Assembly: GCA_023417785.1 (NCBI GenBank)
Contig: JAEZEH010000092.1
Coordinates: 1-27,436, forward strand
Source of the DNA: Bacteroidota bacterium
GTDB taxonomy: Bacteria > Bacteroidota > Bacteroidia > Cytophagales > Cyclobacteriaceae
DNA length: 27,436 bases
Reading direction: 5' to 3'
Shown: piece after piece, positions 1 to 8,177 of the stretch
Layout of the letters: each line of letters begins with the position of its first letter
How positions within the stretch are numbered: position 1 is the stretch's first letter
Made by a program: the position numbers and the translations under genes
Notes under the pieces: model-generated
What the model saw: only the letters and a program-made list of their open reading frames with translations
Databases searched by the model: none
Told to the model about the DNA's origin: nothing

Positions 1-138
1 ATTGATCATCCCCGGGAAGCCGGCTTTATTCTGAAAGCCCGGCCTTAAAACTATTTTGCCCTCTTCATCATCCTGAATTACCGGACACTGAACGCAATAT
101 CCGGCAAGAAATACTGTTTAGTAAAAAAGTTTTACCGA

Positions 139-1248
139 TTGTTAAGCCACACCGCTCCAGTCCGAAGGCTCATCACGGCCTGCGCGGTGGTTATGTTGTT
201 TTCCACGGGTGTTGTGTGTCAAAGTATAAGTGGTGTTGTGGAAGATGAAAACCACCAGCCCATCCCGTATGCCAATATCTATTTCCGCGAATTGGGAACG
301 GGTACCTCCAGTGATGCTGCGGGAAATTATTTTCTCACAATCAACCCGGGTATTTACCGCATTGTTGTTTCGTCAGTTGGTTTTCACAACCATACAGAGC
401 AGATTATCATAAAGGATAAAGCTATCTTAAAGAATTTTGTGTTACGATCGTCGTCAACTGAACTTGATGAGCTGGTGGTTAAGGTCAGACGCAAGGACCC
501 CGCGTACGAGATCGTCCAGCATGTGATCGACAATAAAGACAGGTACCTTCGCCAGGTAAACAGCTCGCGTTCGACGGTGTACGTGCGTGCGGTTGAGAAA
601 CAGGAAGGCGCCTCAAAACCGAAGAGTGAAGATCACGATGTCACGGAAAGCAACGACGGTACGCCTTTGCAGTTCCGTCCAGCAGATGACCCCTTGAAGA
701 ACGATGACCACCAAAAGATCAACCTGGTCGAGATGGAAGTGGTGGTTAACTATCAGTATCCCAATCAGTATAAAGAACAGCGGATTGCATATAAAGCGTA
801 TGGCGTGAAAGACGGGTTGTTCGTTCCGCTGATCAACGACGTCGACATAAACTTCTACCGTAACCTTGTGCATCTCAAAGGTATTTCGGAAGTGCCGGTA
901 ATCTCGCCACTGAGCAAGACGGCGATTCTCTCTTATAAATACAAGCTGGAAGAAGTCATTAAGACCGCCGAAGATGTTACTTACAAGATCAAAGTTATTC
1001 CCCGTAAGACAGGCGATGCTACGTGCAAGGGCTGGATCTACGTTCGTGAAGGCGACTGGAACCTTACCCGGGTTGACCTCACGCTGGAGAAAGGAGCGCT
1101 CAGGTACTATGACGAATTTGCTTTGCACCAGGTGTACACCCAGCACGATAGTATTTGGATCCCGTCAGAGCAATCCTTTGATTACGTCACCCGGTCAGGA
1201 AAAAAAAACGTTCAAAGGGACCACCGTGATGAAGTTCACCGAATATGA
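139..1248 (+). CDS. N-terminal fragment of the DUF5686 protein
   Basis: This 369-codon open frame begins with a TTG codon. Residues 1-28 look like a signal peptide: a basic VRRL followed by a hydrophobic stretch ending near VVCQS. Residues about 29-110 form a carboxypeptidase-regulatory-like beta-sandwich (motif PYANIYF, then GNYFLTINPG). The DUF5686 N-terminal region follows from about residue 115 (DPAYEIVQHVIDN). The last 16 or so residues, after the nine-A run at 1200-1208, are out-of-frame and do not look like the family. If expressed as written, the product would be secreted without its barrel and would probably be non-functional. Confidence 0.6.
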   Translation: MLSHTAPVRRLITACAVVMLFSTGVVCQSISGVVEDENHQPIPYANIYFRELGTGTSSDAAGNYFLTINPGIYRIVVSSVGFHNHTEQIIIKDKAILKNFVLRSSSTELDELVVKVRRKDPAYEIVQHVIDNKDRYLRQVNSSRSTVYVRAVEKQEGASKPKSEDHDVTESNDGTPLQFRPADDPLKNDDHQKINLVEMEVVVNYQYPNQYKEQRIAYKAYGVKDGLFVPLINDVDINFYRNLVHLKGISEVPVISPLSKTAILSYKYKLEEVIKTAEDVTYKIKVIPRKTGDATCKGWIYVREGDWNLTRVDLTLEKGALRYYDEFALHQVYTQHDSIWIPSEQSFDYVTRSGKKNVQRDHRDEVHRI

Positions 1249-1473
1249 GCCCGGATACGTATTTCCTCCGAAATTTTTTGGCAATGAAGTGGCCGTAGTT
1301 ACTAAGGAAGCATTTGAAAAGGACACAACGTACTGGAATAAGGCCCGGGCTGTGCCGTTGACAGTGGTTGAAGAGCAGGCTATCCGGTATAGGGACAGTG
1401 TCCACGCGGCACAAAATACACGTACTTACTGGATTCAATCGAAGCGCGATTTAACCGCGTCACAGTAGGAGAG

Positions 1474-2637
1474 GTGCTGTATCATGGTATTGCGTTTCGC
1501 AAACAGGCCTCGGAACGTCAGGTGTGGTTTCCGGGATTGCTGCAGTTAGTAGGGTTTGAAGTCGTAGGCGGTTTTCGTTTCGGCCCCAGTGTCAACTACT
1601 TCCGAAAGTTTCCCAGTGGGCGGATGATGCATATCAACACCGGCTTCAACTTTGGTGTCAAGAATTCCGACTGGCAGGGATCGTACTCCACGTGGTTGAG
1701 ATATGATCCGTTTCGCCTGGGTGATGTAGCGATCCGAACAGGCCGCGGTTTCTATTCCGTGAATAGCTTTGACGCGTACCTCAATCAGCTGCGGGTCTCG
1801 AATTACATTCTGCATGAATACGTGGACCTTTTTCATCGCATCGAATTAGTAAACGGGTTGTACGTCAGCACAGATCTGTCGTTTCACAACAGAATGTCGG
1901 TAGCGGGATACGATGCTTCGTCGGTCATAAATCGGGTCATCGATGAGGTTGATCCGCTGGACTTCGAAAGTTACCAGGCGCTTATCAGCAACGTACGCCT
2001 GTCCTATACGCCGGCGCAGCGCTTTATGCGGGAACCCAACCAGAAGGTCGTACTCGGAAGCCGGTTCCCAACATTCGGAATTGCGCACCGCCGTGGGTGG
2101 GACAGGTTGATGGGCAGCGACATTGACTTCGACTTCGGGGAAGTGTTCGTTGAGCAGAACCTGTTGCTGGGAACGCTCGGCAACTCGCGCTACCATCTTT
2201 CGGCGGGTAAGTTCCTCAACACGCGGGACCTGAGATTCATCGACCTGAAACGTTTTCGCCAGTCGGATCCATTTCTTTATTCAGATCCATTGAAATCCTT
2301 TCAGCTACTGGATACCAGTATGGCTGTAAAGGACTGGTTTATTGAGGGGCACTATATCCATCACTTTAACGGCGCGTTGATTAATAACATTCCGCTGGTG
2401 AAGAAGCTTCGCATCCGAACGGTTGCAGGGGCGGGGTTCCTTTGGGTGAAGGAATCCGGTCTTCGTTACGAAGAACTATTCGGTGGTATCGAACGCGTTT
2501 TCAAATTTGGGCCACGCCGCCGTCTCCGCATTGGCGTCTACGGTGTACTGGCGGAGTCGAATCGCGCCGCACAGAATACGGGGTACAAAATATCATTCGA
2601 TATTATCGATACCTGGAAGCGGGAGTGGAGCTATTAA
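1474..2637 (+). CDS. C-terminal beta-barrel fragment of the DUF5686 protein
   Basis: This 387-codon frame starts at an internal ATG, but homologous-looking sequence in the same frame reaches back to about 1411 (reading LDSIEARFNRVTVGEVLYHG). The ATG is therefore not a natural start, and the fragment has no signal peptide. It is rich in alternating hydrophobic and polar strands with aromatic residues, as expected for an outer-membrane barrel. It ends with FDIIDTWKREWSY, a typical terminal strand with a C-terminal aromatic. Its TAA shares bases with the stop codon of the convergent amylase-family gene. Confidence 0.55.
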   Translation: MLYHGIAFRKQASERQVWFPGLLQLVGFEVVGGFRFGPSVNYFRKFPSGRMMHINTGFNFGVKNSDWQGSYSTWLRYDPFRLGDVAIRTGRGFYSVNSFDAYLNQLRVSNYILHEYVDLFHRIELVNGLYVSTDLSFHNRMSVAGYDASSVINRVIDEVDPLDFESYQALISNVRLSYTPAQRFMREPNQKVVLGSRFPTFGIAHRRGWDRLMGSDIDFDFGEVFVEQNLLLGTLGNSRYHLSAGKFLNTRDLRFIDLKRFRQSDPFLYSDPLKSFQLLDTSMAVKDWFIEGHYIHHFNGALINNIPLVKKLRIRTVAGAGFLWVKESGLRYEELFGGIERVFKFGPRRRLRIGVYGVLAESNRAAQNTGYKISFDIIDTWKREWSY

Positions 2638-4286
2638 GTCTTACTTTGCATCAGGTGACTCAGGTCGCCGGCCCGGAACCAGCGATAGCCGTATGCGTCG
2701 AGGGTAATCCGGTGTTTGCCCTTTTCGTCTTCAACATTTTCTTCAACCCAAAGCAGGTCCACCAGTTTGGTCTCACTTTTCGATTTCAGGTTCAGGACCA
2801 CTTCATGGGCCTCATTTGAAAAGTTATGAAGAATGACCAGTGAACTCCCCTTATAGTAGTAATGCATACACAGCACCGACTCAACACCGCTGTCAAGGAT
2901 CTGCCAGTCACCCCAGCCTATCTCCAGACATTCTTGTCGCAGGCGGATCATCTTTGTTGTCCATTGAAGTAACGAGCCATCTGTACGCCGCTGTGTTTCT
3001 ACATTCACGTGGGCATACGCATAGGGGCCTGAGTCGATGACGGGGTGGATGAGTTTCTTCGCGGTGGAAAATCCGGCTTGCGCATCTCCGGTCCATTGCA
3101 TCGGCGTTCTTACCGCGTCGCGTTCCTCCAGTTCCAGGTTGTCGCCCATTCCGATTTCATCCCCGTAACGGATAACGGGTGTTCCGGGGAGGGAGAACAT
3201 GAGGCTATACGCAAGCTGTAACTGGCTTTGATTGCCCAGCATGGTTGGCAGTCTTCTGCGAATCCCGCGATCGTATAACTGCATTGTTTTCTCAGGGGCA
3301 AAGCGCTCGAAAACCGTTTTGCGTTCTTCGTCAGTAAGGCGGCCCAGATCAAGTTCGTCGTGATTCCTGAGAAAGATAGCCCATTGTGAATTTGGAAACT
3401 CAATCCGTGTTCGCTCCAATGCGGAAATCAGTTTTTTGGTCTTGCCCGTAGCCAGCGCATAAAAGATGTATTGATTTACGAAGAAATTGAACATCAGGTG
3501 AATCCCTTCACCTTCGTCGCCGAAGTATTGTTGCGACTCTTCCGGTTTCACATTAGCTTCTCCCAGCATGATGGCGTCGCCACGTCGCCACTGCAGGAAG
3601 CGCCTCATTTGTCGCAAGTACTCAAACCGGATCTTCTTGCTTTTCTCTCCCGGGTTTTGCGTCTCCAGGATAAATGGAACCGCGTCAACGCGGAAACCGG
3701 CAACCCCTTGTTGAACCCAGTATCCCATAATCTTCTGGATTTCCTGTCGCACCTCCAGGGTATCGATGTTCAGATCGGGTTGGTGTTCGTAAAACCTGTG
3801 ATGATAATACGCTTTGGCTTTTTTGTCGTAGGTCCACGTCGCTTTCTGAACGCCGGGGAACACCATGCCTTCATTCCAGTCCTTAGGCTTTTTCTCCGAC
3901 CATACGTACCAATCCCGGAATGGCGAATCGGGGCTGCTTCGGGCCTGTTGGAACCAGGGATGTTGGTCGGACGTGTGATTCACTACCAGGTCCATGAGAA
4001 CCTTGATGCCGCGCTTATTAGCCTGGTGCATAAATTCCACGAAGTCGCCACCCGAACCGTGAGTTGGATCAACCCCGTAGTAATCGCGAATGTCGTAGCC
4101 ATTATCTTTGTTGGGGCTGGGCTGAAACGGGGCGAGCCATACGGCGTCTATGCCCAGAGCATGTAGATAGTCAAGTCGTTTCGCGAGGCCTTCAAAGTCG
4201 CCGATCCCATCGCCATTCTGATCCATAAAAGTTTCGAGGTCAAGGCTGTAGATGACGGCGTTCTTGTACCAAAGATCTTCAATCAT
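2634..4286 (-). CDS. GH13 alpha-amylase family enzyme, trehalose-synthase (maltose alpha-glucosyltransferase) type
   Basis: The 550-residue protein has no signal peptide and probably acts in the cytosol on maltose, trehalose or short alpha-glucans. It begins WYKNAVIY and contains NGDGIGDF at 24-31, like trehalose synthases. Conserved GH13 regions are visible: DLVVNH at 99-104, GFRVDAV with the nucleophile Asp201, MLGEAN with the acid/base Glu243, and FLRNHDE with the third carboxylate Asp310. Later motifs GIRRRL, PGTPVIRYGDEIGMGDN and RTPMQW also match the trehalose-synthase group. The length of 550 fits the catalytic domain plus a C-terminal beta domain without a fused maltokinase. No glycogen or trehalose gene is nearby. 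Isomerase rather than hydrolase activity is inferred from family likeness, so a glucosidase is possible. The start is ATG; no convincing promoter is seen upstream. Confidence 0.88.
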   Translation of the reverse strand: MIEDLWYKNAVIYSLDLETFMDQNGDGIGDFEGLAKRLDYLHALGIDAVWLAPFQPSPNKDNGYDIRDYYGVDPTHGSGGDFVEFMHQANKRGIKVLMDLVVNHTSDQHPWFQQARSSPDSPFRDWYVWSEKKPKDWNEGMVFPGVQKATWTYDKKAKAYYHHRFYEHQPDLNIDTLEVRQEIQKIMGYWVQQGVAGFRVDAVPFILETQNPGEKSKKIRFEYLRQMRRFLQWRRGDAIMLGEANVKPEESQQYFGDEGEGIHLMFNFFVNQYIFYALATGKTKKLISALERTRIEFPNSQWAIFLRNHDELDLGRLTDEERKTVFERFAPEKTMQLYDRGIRRRLPTMLGNQSQLQLAYSLMFSLPGTPVIRYGDEIGMGDNLELEERDAVRTPMQWTGDAQAGFSTAKKLIHPVIDSGPYAYAHVNVETQRRTDGSLLQWTTKMIRLRQECLEIGWGDWQILDSGVESVLCMHYYYKGSSLVILHNFSNEAHEVVLNLKSKSETKLVDLLWVEENVEDEKGKHRITLDAYGYRWFRAGDLSHLMQSKT

Positions 4287-4665
4287 AGTTCGAGTGTTTG
4301 CCGGCGTAGGTTAAAATCTCAAACCACGCGCTTCGCGTAGCCAGGAACTTCGGCGCAGGCTATAATCTTTCCCAAATCTTACAACCGGATTACCTCGGTC
4401 ATAAATATTTACTCAAGTCAATGGGTGGAAATAATGATATTTGGGCCGGCGGTTAATCCGGCTTATCCGCAAATAAGGTCGTTCGTCGACGAGGTGAAAA
4501 AACCTGTCAAGAGTAGTCCGAAAACCCACATTCGAAATTAGCGTCCGGCCATCATTTTTTACATAAGCCACAATCGGGTCCAATTTACCAGATGGCCGCC
4601 AGGCAGATGAGGTACTTTTGGCCCAGCCCGAATCATCGCGGCAGGAAAAGACGGGAACCGAGCCT
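4287..4665. other. 379-bp divergent intergenic region
   Basis: This gap separates the divergent GH13 and esterase genes. No plausible small gene is seen. It contains a candidate -7 box for the esterase near its right end and a short hairpin (ACGCG/CGCGT, 4326-4338), which is too small to interpret. An open frame from 4618 leads into the esterase but starts with TTG and lacks coding character before the ATG at 4666. Confidence 0.6.
4613..4620 (+). promoter_or_regulatory. Candidate Bacteroidota -7 box for the esterase gene
   Basis: TACTTTTG matches the Bacteroidota consensus TAnnTTTG exactly. It lies 45 bases before the ATG at 4666, giving a short leader. No clear TTG -33 element is found at the expected spacing, so this is only moderately supported. 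Confidence 0.4.
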
Positions 4666-6819
4666 ATGAAAAAACCTCTACTTTTTTTGGTCGGACTTTT
4701 AGTGACGTTGAATGCGCTGAGTCAGCAGACCTTCCGAACCACCCCGACAAGTGTCATCCCGTATCTGGAGTACCTTCCGGCGGATTACGGGAAGAATTCA
4801 AATAAGTACCCGGTCGTGATTTTTCTGCATGGAATTGGCGAACGCGGGCCAAATACGACAGACCTTGCCGAACTCAAAGCAGCGATCGCGCTGGTTGAAA
4901 AACACGGCCCTCCAAAGCATGCCAAAAACGGCACAAAGTTTCCTTTCATCCTGATATCCCCACAGCTGAAAAACAACCATAGCAACTGGTCTACGTGGTA
5001 TGTGATGGAAGTAATTGAGCATATAAAGAATTACCTCCGCGTGGATGAACGCAAGATCCATATTTCAGGGATGAGCCTTGGAGGTGGAGGAACGTGGACC
5101 ATGGCGCAGGATTATCCGAAACTTTTTGCGTCTGTTTCTCCGATATGCGGCGGGTACAATTCTCCGGCAAAAGCCTGTAACCTCGCGAAAGAAAACATTC
5201 CGGTTTGGGCCTTTCACGGTGACGCCGATACCACGGTACCGTTATCACGTTCAAAGACAATGGTGGACGCCATCAATGCGTGTTCACCTGCGCCTGTTCA
5301 GCCTGCTATTTTATCGGTTTATCCTGGGGTAAAGCACAATGCGTGGGACAATGCCTATCGGCCGGATCACAGCAAACACAACCCGAACATATACGACTGG
5401 ATGATGTCGCAGACCAATACCACAAACGGTACGAACCGGATACCCGTAGCCAATGCCGGTGCCGATAAAACGGCGACTTCTTCGACCTGTACATTGAAGG
5501 GTTCCGGCACAGACTCAGACGGTACGATCGCTGCATACCAGTGGAAGAAGATAGGCGGTCCCGCGTGTACGCTCACCAATGCTACTTCAGCTTCTCTTTC
5601 GCTTTCGGGCTTAACCGCGGGTACCTATACGTTTCGTCTGACGGTGACAGATAACGGGGGTGATACCGATTCGGATTACGTCAAGCTGGTGGTTCAGCAT
5701 GCGCCGCTCGCCAATGCCGGACCCGATGCGACCGTTACTCTTCCAACGAGCACCGTCACTCTTAAAGGTTCAGGTACCGATTCTGATGGTTCGGTTTCTG
5801 GCTATAAATGGAGTTTCATTTCCGGGCCCAAAGCGCCTGCGCTATCATCGCCGACCTCAGCAACAACGACGGTGTCTGATCTTGCGTTGCCAGGAAAATA
5901 TGTATTCGAACTGGAAGTAAAAGACAACCAGGGTGGAATCGGCAAGGACCAGGTTGCCATCACCGTGAAGGAAAGTTCCGGAGCCGTAGCCAATACCCCA
6001 CCCGTTGCTAAGGCGGGTAAAGATGCGGCTATAACCTTACCAGTCAACGCCATTGACCTGACGGGAGGAGGGACCGACCCTGATGGATCGGTAGTATCAT
6101 ATAAATGGTCATTTGTTTCCGGACCTGCGACGCCTGCACTGAGTAACACCACTGCCCAGAAACTTACGATAAAGAATCTGTCCACTGCGGGTAAATATAC
6201 TTTACAGCTTGAGGTTCGCGACAACGCCGGAGCGAAGGGGACAGATCAGGTTGTCGTTACTGTCCATAATATGCCTGACAATCAGGAACCGATCGTGAAT
6301 GCAGGTGCAGACGTTACCATCTTCCTGCCCGAAGCCAGTGTCACGATAACCGGAAAGGCATCTGATGAAGATGGAACGATAGTTTCGTACAACTGGGTTC
6401 AGACCGCTGGTCCCGAAGCCGCGGTGCTGAGCGGGATAGCGACCGCTACGCTTAAGGCATCGAAACTTACGAAGGAAGGGAGCTATAGCTTTCAACTTAA
6501 GGTGACAGATGACGGCGGTGCGACCGCATATGATGAAGTAGTTGTGCTCGTAAAAGGCAAGCCGGGTAACAATACAGATTCGCCCGATGACACTCCATTC
6601 ATCAACAGGGAAGGGGTTGACCTATCCGACACCGACGCTGACTACTGGAATGACAAACAGGTTGTTATCTATACCGAAACCGGTTCGCGTATCTTCCAGG
6701 GCAAATGGAATGCAACCGCATTCGAGACAATCTTTAAATCGAAGGGTTTATACCTCTACGCGATTGTGGATAGCAGCAACACGAGGGTAAAAACCGGAAA
6801 GCTGTGGATTGCTCCGTGA
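4666..6819 (+). CDS. Secreted alpha/beta-hydrolase (esterase) with four PKD-like repeats
   Basis: The 717-residue protein starts MKKPLLFLVGLLVTLNALSQ, a clear signal peptide, so ATG 4666 is preferred over the upstream TTG 4618. Residues about 20-250 form an alpha/beta-hydrolase of the phospholipase/carboxylesterase or PHB-depolymerase-like type. The nucleophile Ser137 is in GMSLGG, Asp188 is in GDADTTVP, and His224 is in GVKHNAW. Four PKD/REJ-like beta-sandwich repeats follow at about 259-344, 347-435, 445-533 and 542-630. Each begins near NAG(A/P)D and carries a G(T/S)D.DG motif. The last 70 residues (VVIYTETGSRIFQG ... TGKLWIAP) resemble a divergent type IX secretion sorting domain, so the protein may be surface-attached or released. 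The substrate is unknown; acylated polysaccharide is a reasonable guess, because similar architectures occur in polysaccharide esterases. Confidence 0.85.
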   Translation: MKKPLLFLVGLLVTLNALSQQTFRTTPTSVIPYLEYLPADYGKNSNKYPVVIFLHGIGERGPNTTDLAELKAAIALVEKHGPPKHAKNGTKFPFILISPQLKNNHSNWSTWYVMEVIEHIKNYLRVDERKIHISGMSLGGGGTWTMAQDYPKLFASVSPICGGYNSPAKACNLAKENIPVWAFHGDADTTVPLSRSKTMVDAINACSPAPVQPAILSVYPGVKHNAWDNAYRPDHSKHNPNIYDWMMSQTNTTNGTNRIPVANAGADKTATSSTCTLKGSGTDSDGTIAAYQWKKIGGPACTLTNATSASLSLSGLTAGTYTFRLTVTDNGGDTDSDYVKLVVQHAPLANAGPDATVTLPTSTVTLKGSGTDSDGSVSGYKWSFISGPKAPALSSPTSATTTVSDLALPGKYVFELEVKDNQGGIGKDQVAITVKESSGAVANTPPVAKAGKDAAITLPVNAIDLTGGGTDPDGSVVSYKWSFVSGPATPALSNTTAQKLTIKNLSTAGKYTLQLEVRDNAGAKGTDQVVVTVHNMPDNQEPIVNAGADVTIFLPEASVTITGKASDEDGTIVSYNWVQTAGPEAAVLSGIATATLKASKLTKEGSYSFQLKVTDDGGATAYDEVVVLVKGKPGNNTDSPDDTPFINREGVDLSDTDADYWNDKQVVIYTETGSRIFQGKWNATAFETIFKSKGLYLYAIVDSSNTRVKTGKLWIAP

Positions 6820-6869
6820 TTTGCACTGATAAATTTCATACAGATCGCGATGCTTCATTATATAAAGGT

Positions 6870-7379
6870 CTAAAACACCCACTGAAAAAACTTGTACATC
6901 CCATAAAATGCTGCGACCACAACCACGACGCATATGATTACGATAAGGGCCAGGATACCGTTTCCTGTGCCCTCGTGTTTTCCTTCCAGGTAGTGCTCGC
7001 GAAGTAGCCGGACGTTGCGGTCATTTGCCCGATAGAAAACGTCGAATACGGATCCCACCAGAGGTACGGCCCCGATTACCGCGTCAAGCGTTGAATTCAA
7101 CAGCATCTTAATCACAACTTTGCGGCTAGCCCCATGGTTGTGCATTGCATAAATCAGCGCTCCGGAAATAAGAAACGTAATAAAATCGCCCAGTACAGGA
7201 AACAAACTGAGAATCGGATCGAGCCCGAACCTGATTTTCGTACCCGGAATGACAAATTGAGAATCCAGCAGCCTGGCAATCTGCTGGATAGTCTGCAACG
7301 TGCTGTCCCGTGTGCTGTCTTCGGCTTGTCCCGGACGGATAATTCTTATCTGTGGTTCAGTTTCCTGTCTTCCTTTCAT
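6870..7379 (-). CDS. DUF4112 domain membrane protein
   Basis: The 169-residue protein starts at the ATG at 7377-7379; an in-frame TTG at 7394 would add five residues. It contains the DUF4112 hallmark: a segment LLDSQFVIPGTKIRFGLDP followed by a hydrophobic stretch (ILSLFPVLGDFITFLISGALI). A second membrane segment is AVIGAVPLVGSVFDVFYRAN. A long hydrophobic helix rich in Ile and Val (ILALIVIICVVVVVAAFYG) lies at the C-terminus. It is predicted to sit in the inner membrane. The family has no assigned biochemical role. It lies 42 bases after the YceI stop codon on the same strand, so co-transcription is likely. Confidence 0.85.
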   Translation of the reverse strand: MKGRQETEPQIRIIRPGQAEDSTRDSTLQTIQQIARLLDSQFVIPGTKIRFGLDPILSLFPVLGDFITFLISGALIYAMHNHGASRKVVIKMLLNSTLDAVIGAVPLVGSVFDVFYRANDRNVRLLREHYLEGKHEGTGNGILALIVIICVVVVVAAFYGMYKFFQWVF

Positions 7380-7421
7380 ACGCGGTTTTAACAATATCGG
7401 GGCGGCTTAAATTAAGGAAAG

Positions 7422-8105
7422 CTAAATGGCCTCGCTTTTCCGGGCTTCCAGATCGAGTTCTATGTTGACTTTCTCACTGATGAATTGATCACCCAGCGTT
7501 TTGTCGTTGCCGTAATTCATCTGCCAGTCAGTCCGGTCGATGTCAAAATTGGCTTCGCCTTTCAGGGTGTTGTCGTCGAGTTCTATCCTTGCAGGAAACG
7601 TAATATTCTTGGTTACATCTTTCAGCTTGAAGTTTCCACTGACATAAAAATTTGCCCCATCAACAATTGACGTGTCACCTTCCATGGGTTCATACGGCTC
7701 AACCTTGGTGATCTCAAACGAGGCCTGATCGAACTTTTCAACGTCGAAGAAGTCACCGCTCAAAAGATGGGGCCGAAGTTTTTCCTGCACCATACCATCA
7801 TTTTGTTCAAGATTCATCGAATTTATGTCGATGACAAAGCTGCCGCCGGTAATCTGATTGCCACTAACCTTAACTGCTCCGGAACTGATCTTAAAATTCC
7901 CCGGATGGTTTTTGCCCACACCATGACCGGTGAAGCGCACATTTGAATTCGCGGTATCGACCTGAAAAGCCATGCCTTCGCCGGCCGAGGCGCTTTGTTC
8001 GTCCGTAATCTGCGCCTCATCACCCTTCGGCGCCTGGTTACAGGAAAAGAGAAATGCGCTGAAGATTAAAGTCAATGTAAATGCAATTGGTGTACGGGTT
8101 TTCAT
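7422..8105 (-). CDS. YceI-family lipoprotein
   Basis: The 227-residue protein starts at the ATG at 8103-8105; a TTG at 8126 is in frame but would only lengthen the signal peptide. The signal MKTRTPIAFT...FLFSC places a lipobox cysteine at residue 22, followed by Asn. A Ser/Glu-rich linker precedes a YceI-like lipocalin fold from about residue 45 (FQVDTANSNVRFTGHG) to the end. The motifs GSFVIDINSM, LLSGDFFDVEKF, NFKLKDVTKNITFPA and FDIDRTDWQMNYG match the family. YceI proteins bind polyisoprenoids or similar amphiphiles in the periplasm. As a lipoprotein this one should be membrane-anchored. It lies between EcsC and DUF4112 genes on the same strand. Confidence 0.92.
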   Translation of the reverse strand: MKTRTPIAFTLTLIFSAFLFSCNQAPKGDEAQITDEQSASAGEGMAFQVDTANSNVRFTGHGVGKNHPGNFKISSGAVKVSGNQITGGSFVIDINSMNLEQNDGMVQEKLRPHLLSGDFFDVEKFDQASFEITKVEPYEPMEGDTSIVDGANFYVSGNFKLKDVTKNITFPARIELDDNTLKGEANFDIDRTDWQMNYGNDKTLGDQFISEKVNIELDLEARKSEAI

Positions 8106-8177
8106 AGGTTTTAGAATTTGATTCAATGACTATCCTATAAAAAATGGTGCTCAGAAGACCTGCGGGATTGTCGCCCC

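Larger units (their letters stand above)
139..2637 (+). pseudogene. DUF5686 / carboxypeptidase-like regulatory domain outer-membrane protein, broken by two frameshifts
   Basis: A single protein of about 830 codons is spread over two frames. The N-terminal part carries a signal peptide and a carboxypeptidase-D-regulatory-like domain, the usual start of Bacteroidota DUF5686 proteins. The C-terminal part is a predicted outer-membrane barrel ending in an aromatic strand (DTWKREWSY). Frame 1 runs from 139 and stops at 1246-1248. The homologous reading moves to frame 2 at a run of nine A bases (1200-1208), where eight would keep the frame. It returns to frame 1 between about 1393 and 1432, where one base seems to be missing. 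Frame 2 runs out at 1466-1468. The gene is either a recent pseudogene or carries two assembly indels, and I cannot tell which. The family's function is poorly known; an envelope role is inferred. The start is uncertain: TTG at 139 gives a good signal peptide, and ATG at 193 is the alternative. Confidence 0.75.

Noticed and set aside
1..48. Possible C-terminal end of an upstream plus-strand gene (frame ends with TAA at 46-48)
   Set aside because: Only 15 codons are visible, and none identifies a family.
3471..4166. 231-codon plus-strand frame inside the GH13 gene
   Set aside because: It is antisense to a clearly conserved enzyme with intact catalytic motifs; its sequence shows no domain.
4326..4338. 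ACGCG-CTT-CGCGT hairpin near the GH13 gene start
   Set aside because: The stem is only 5 bp and such sequences are frequent by chance.
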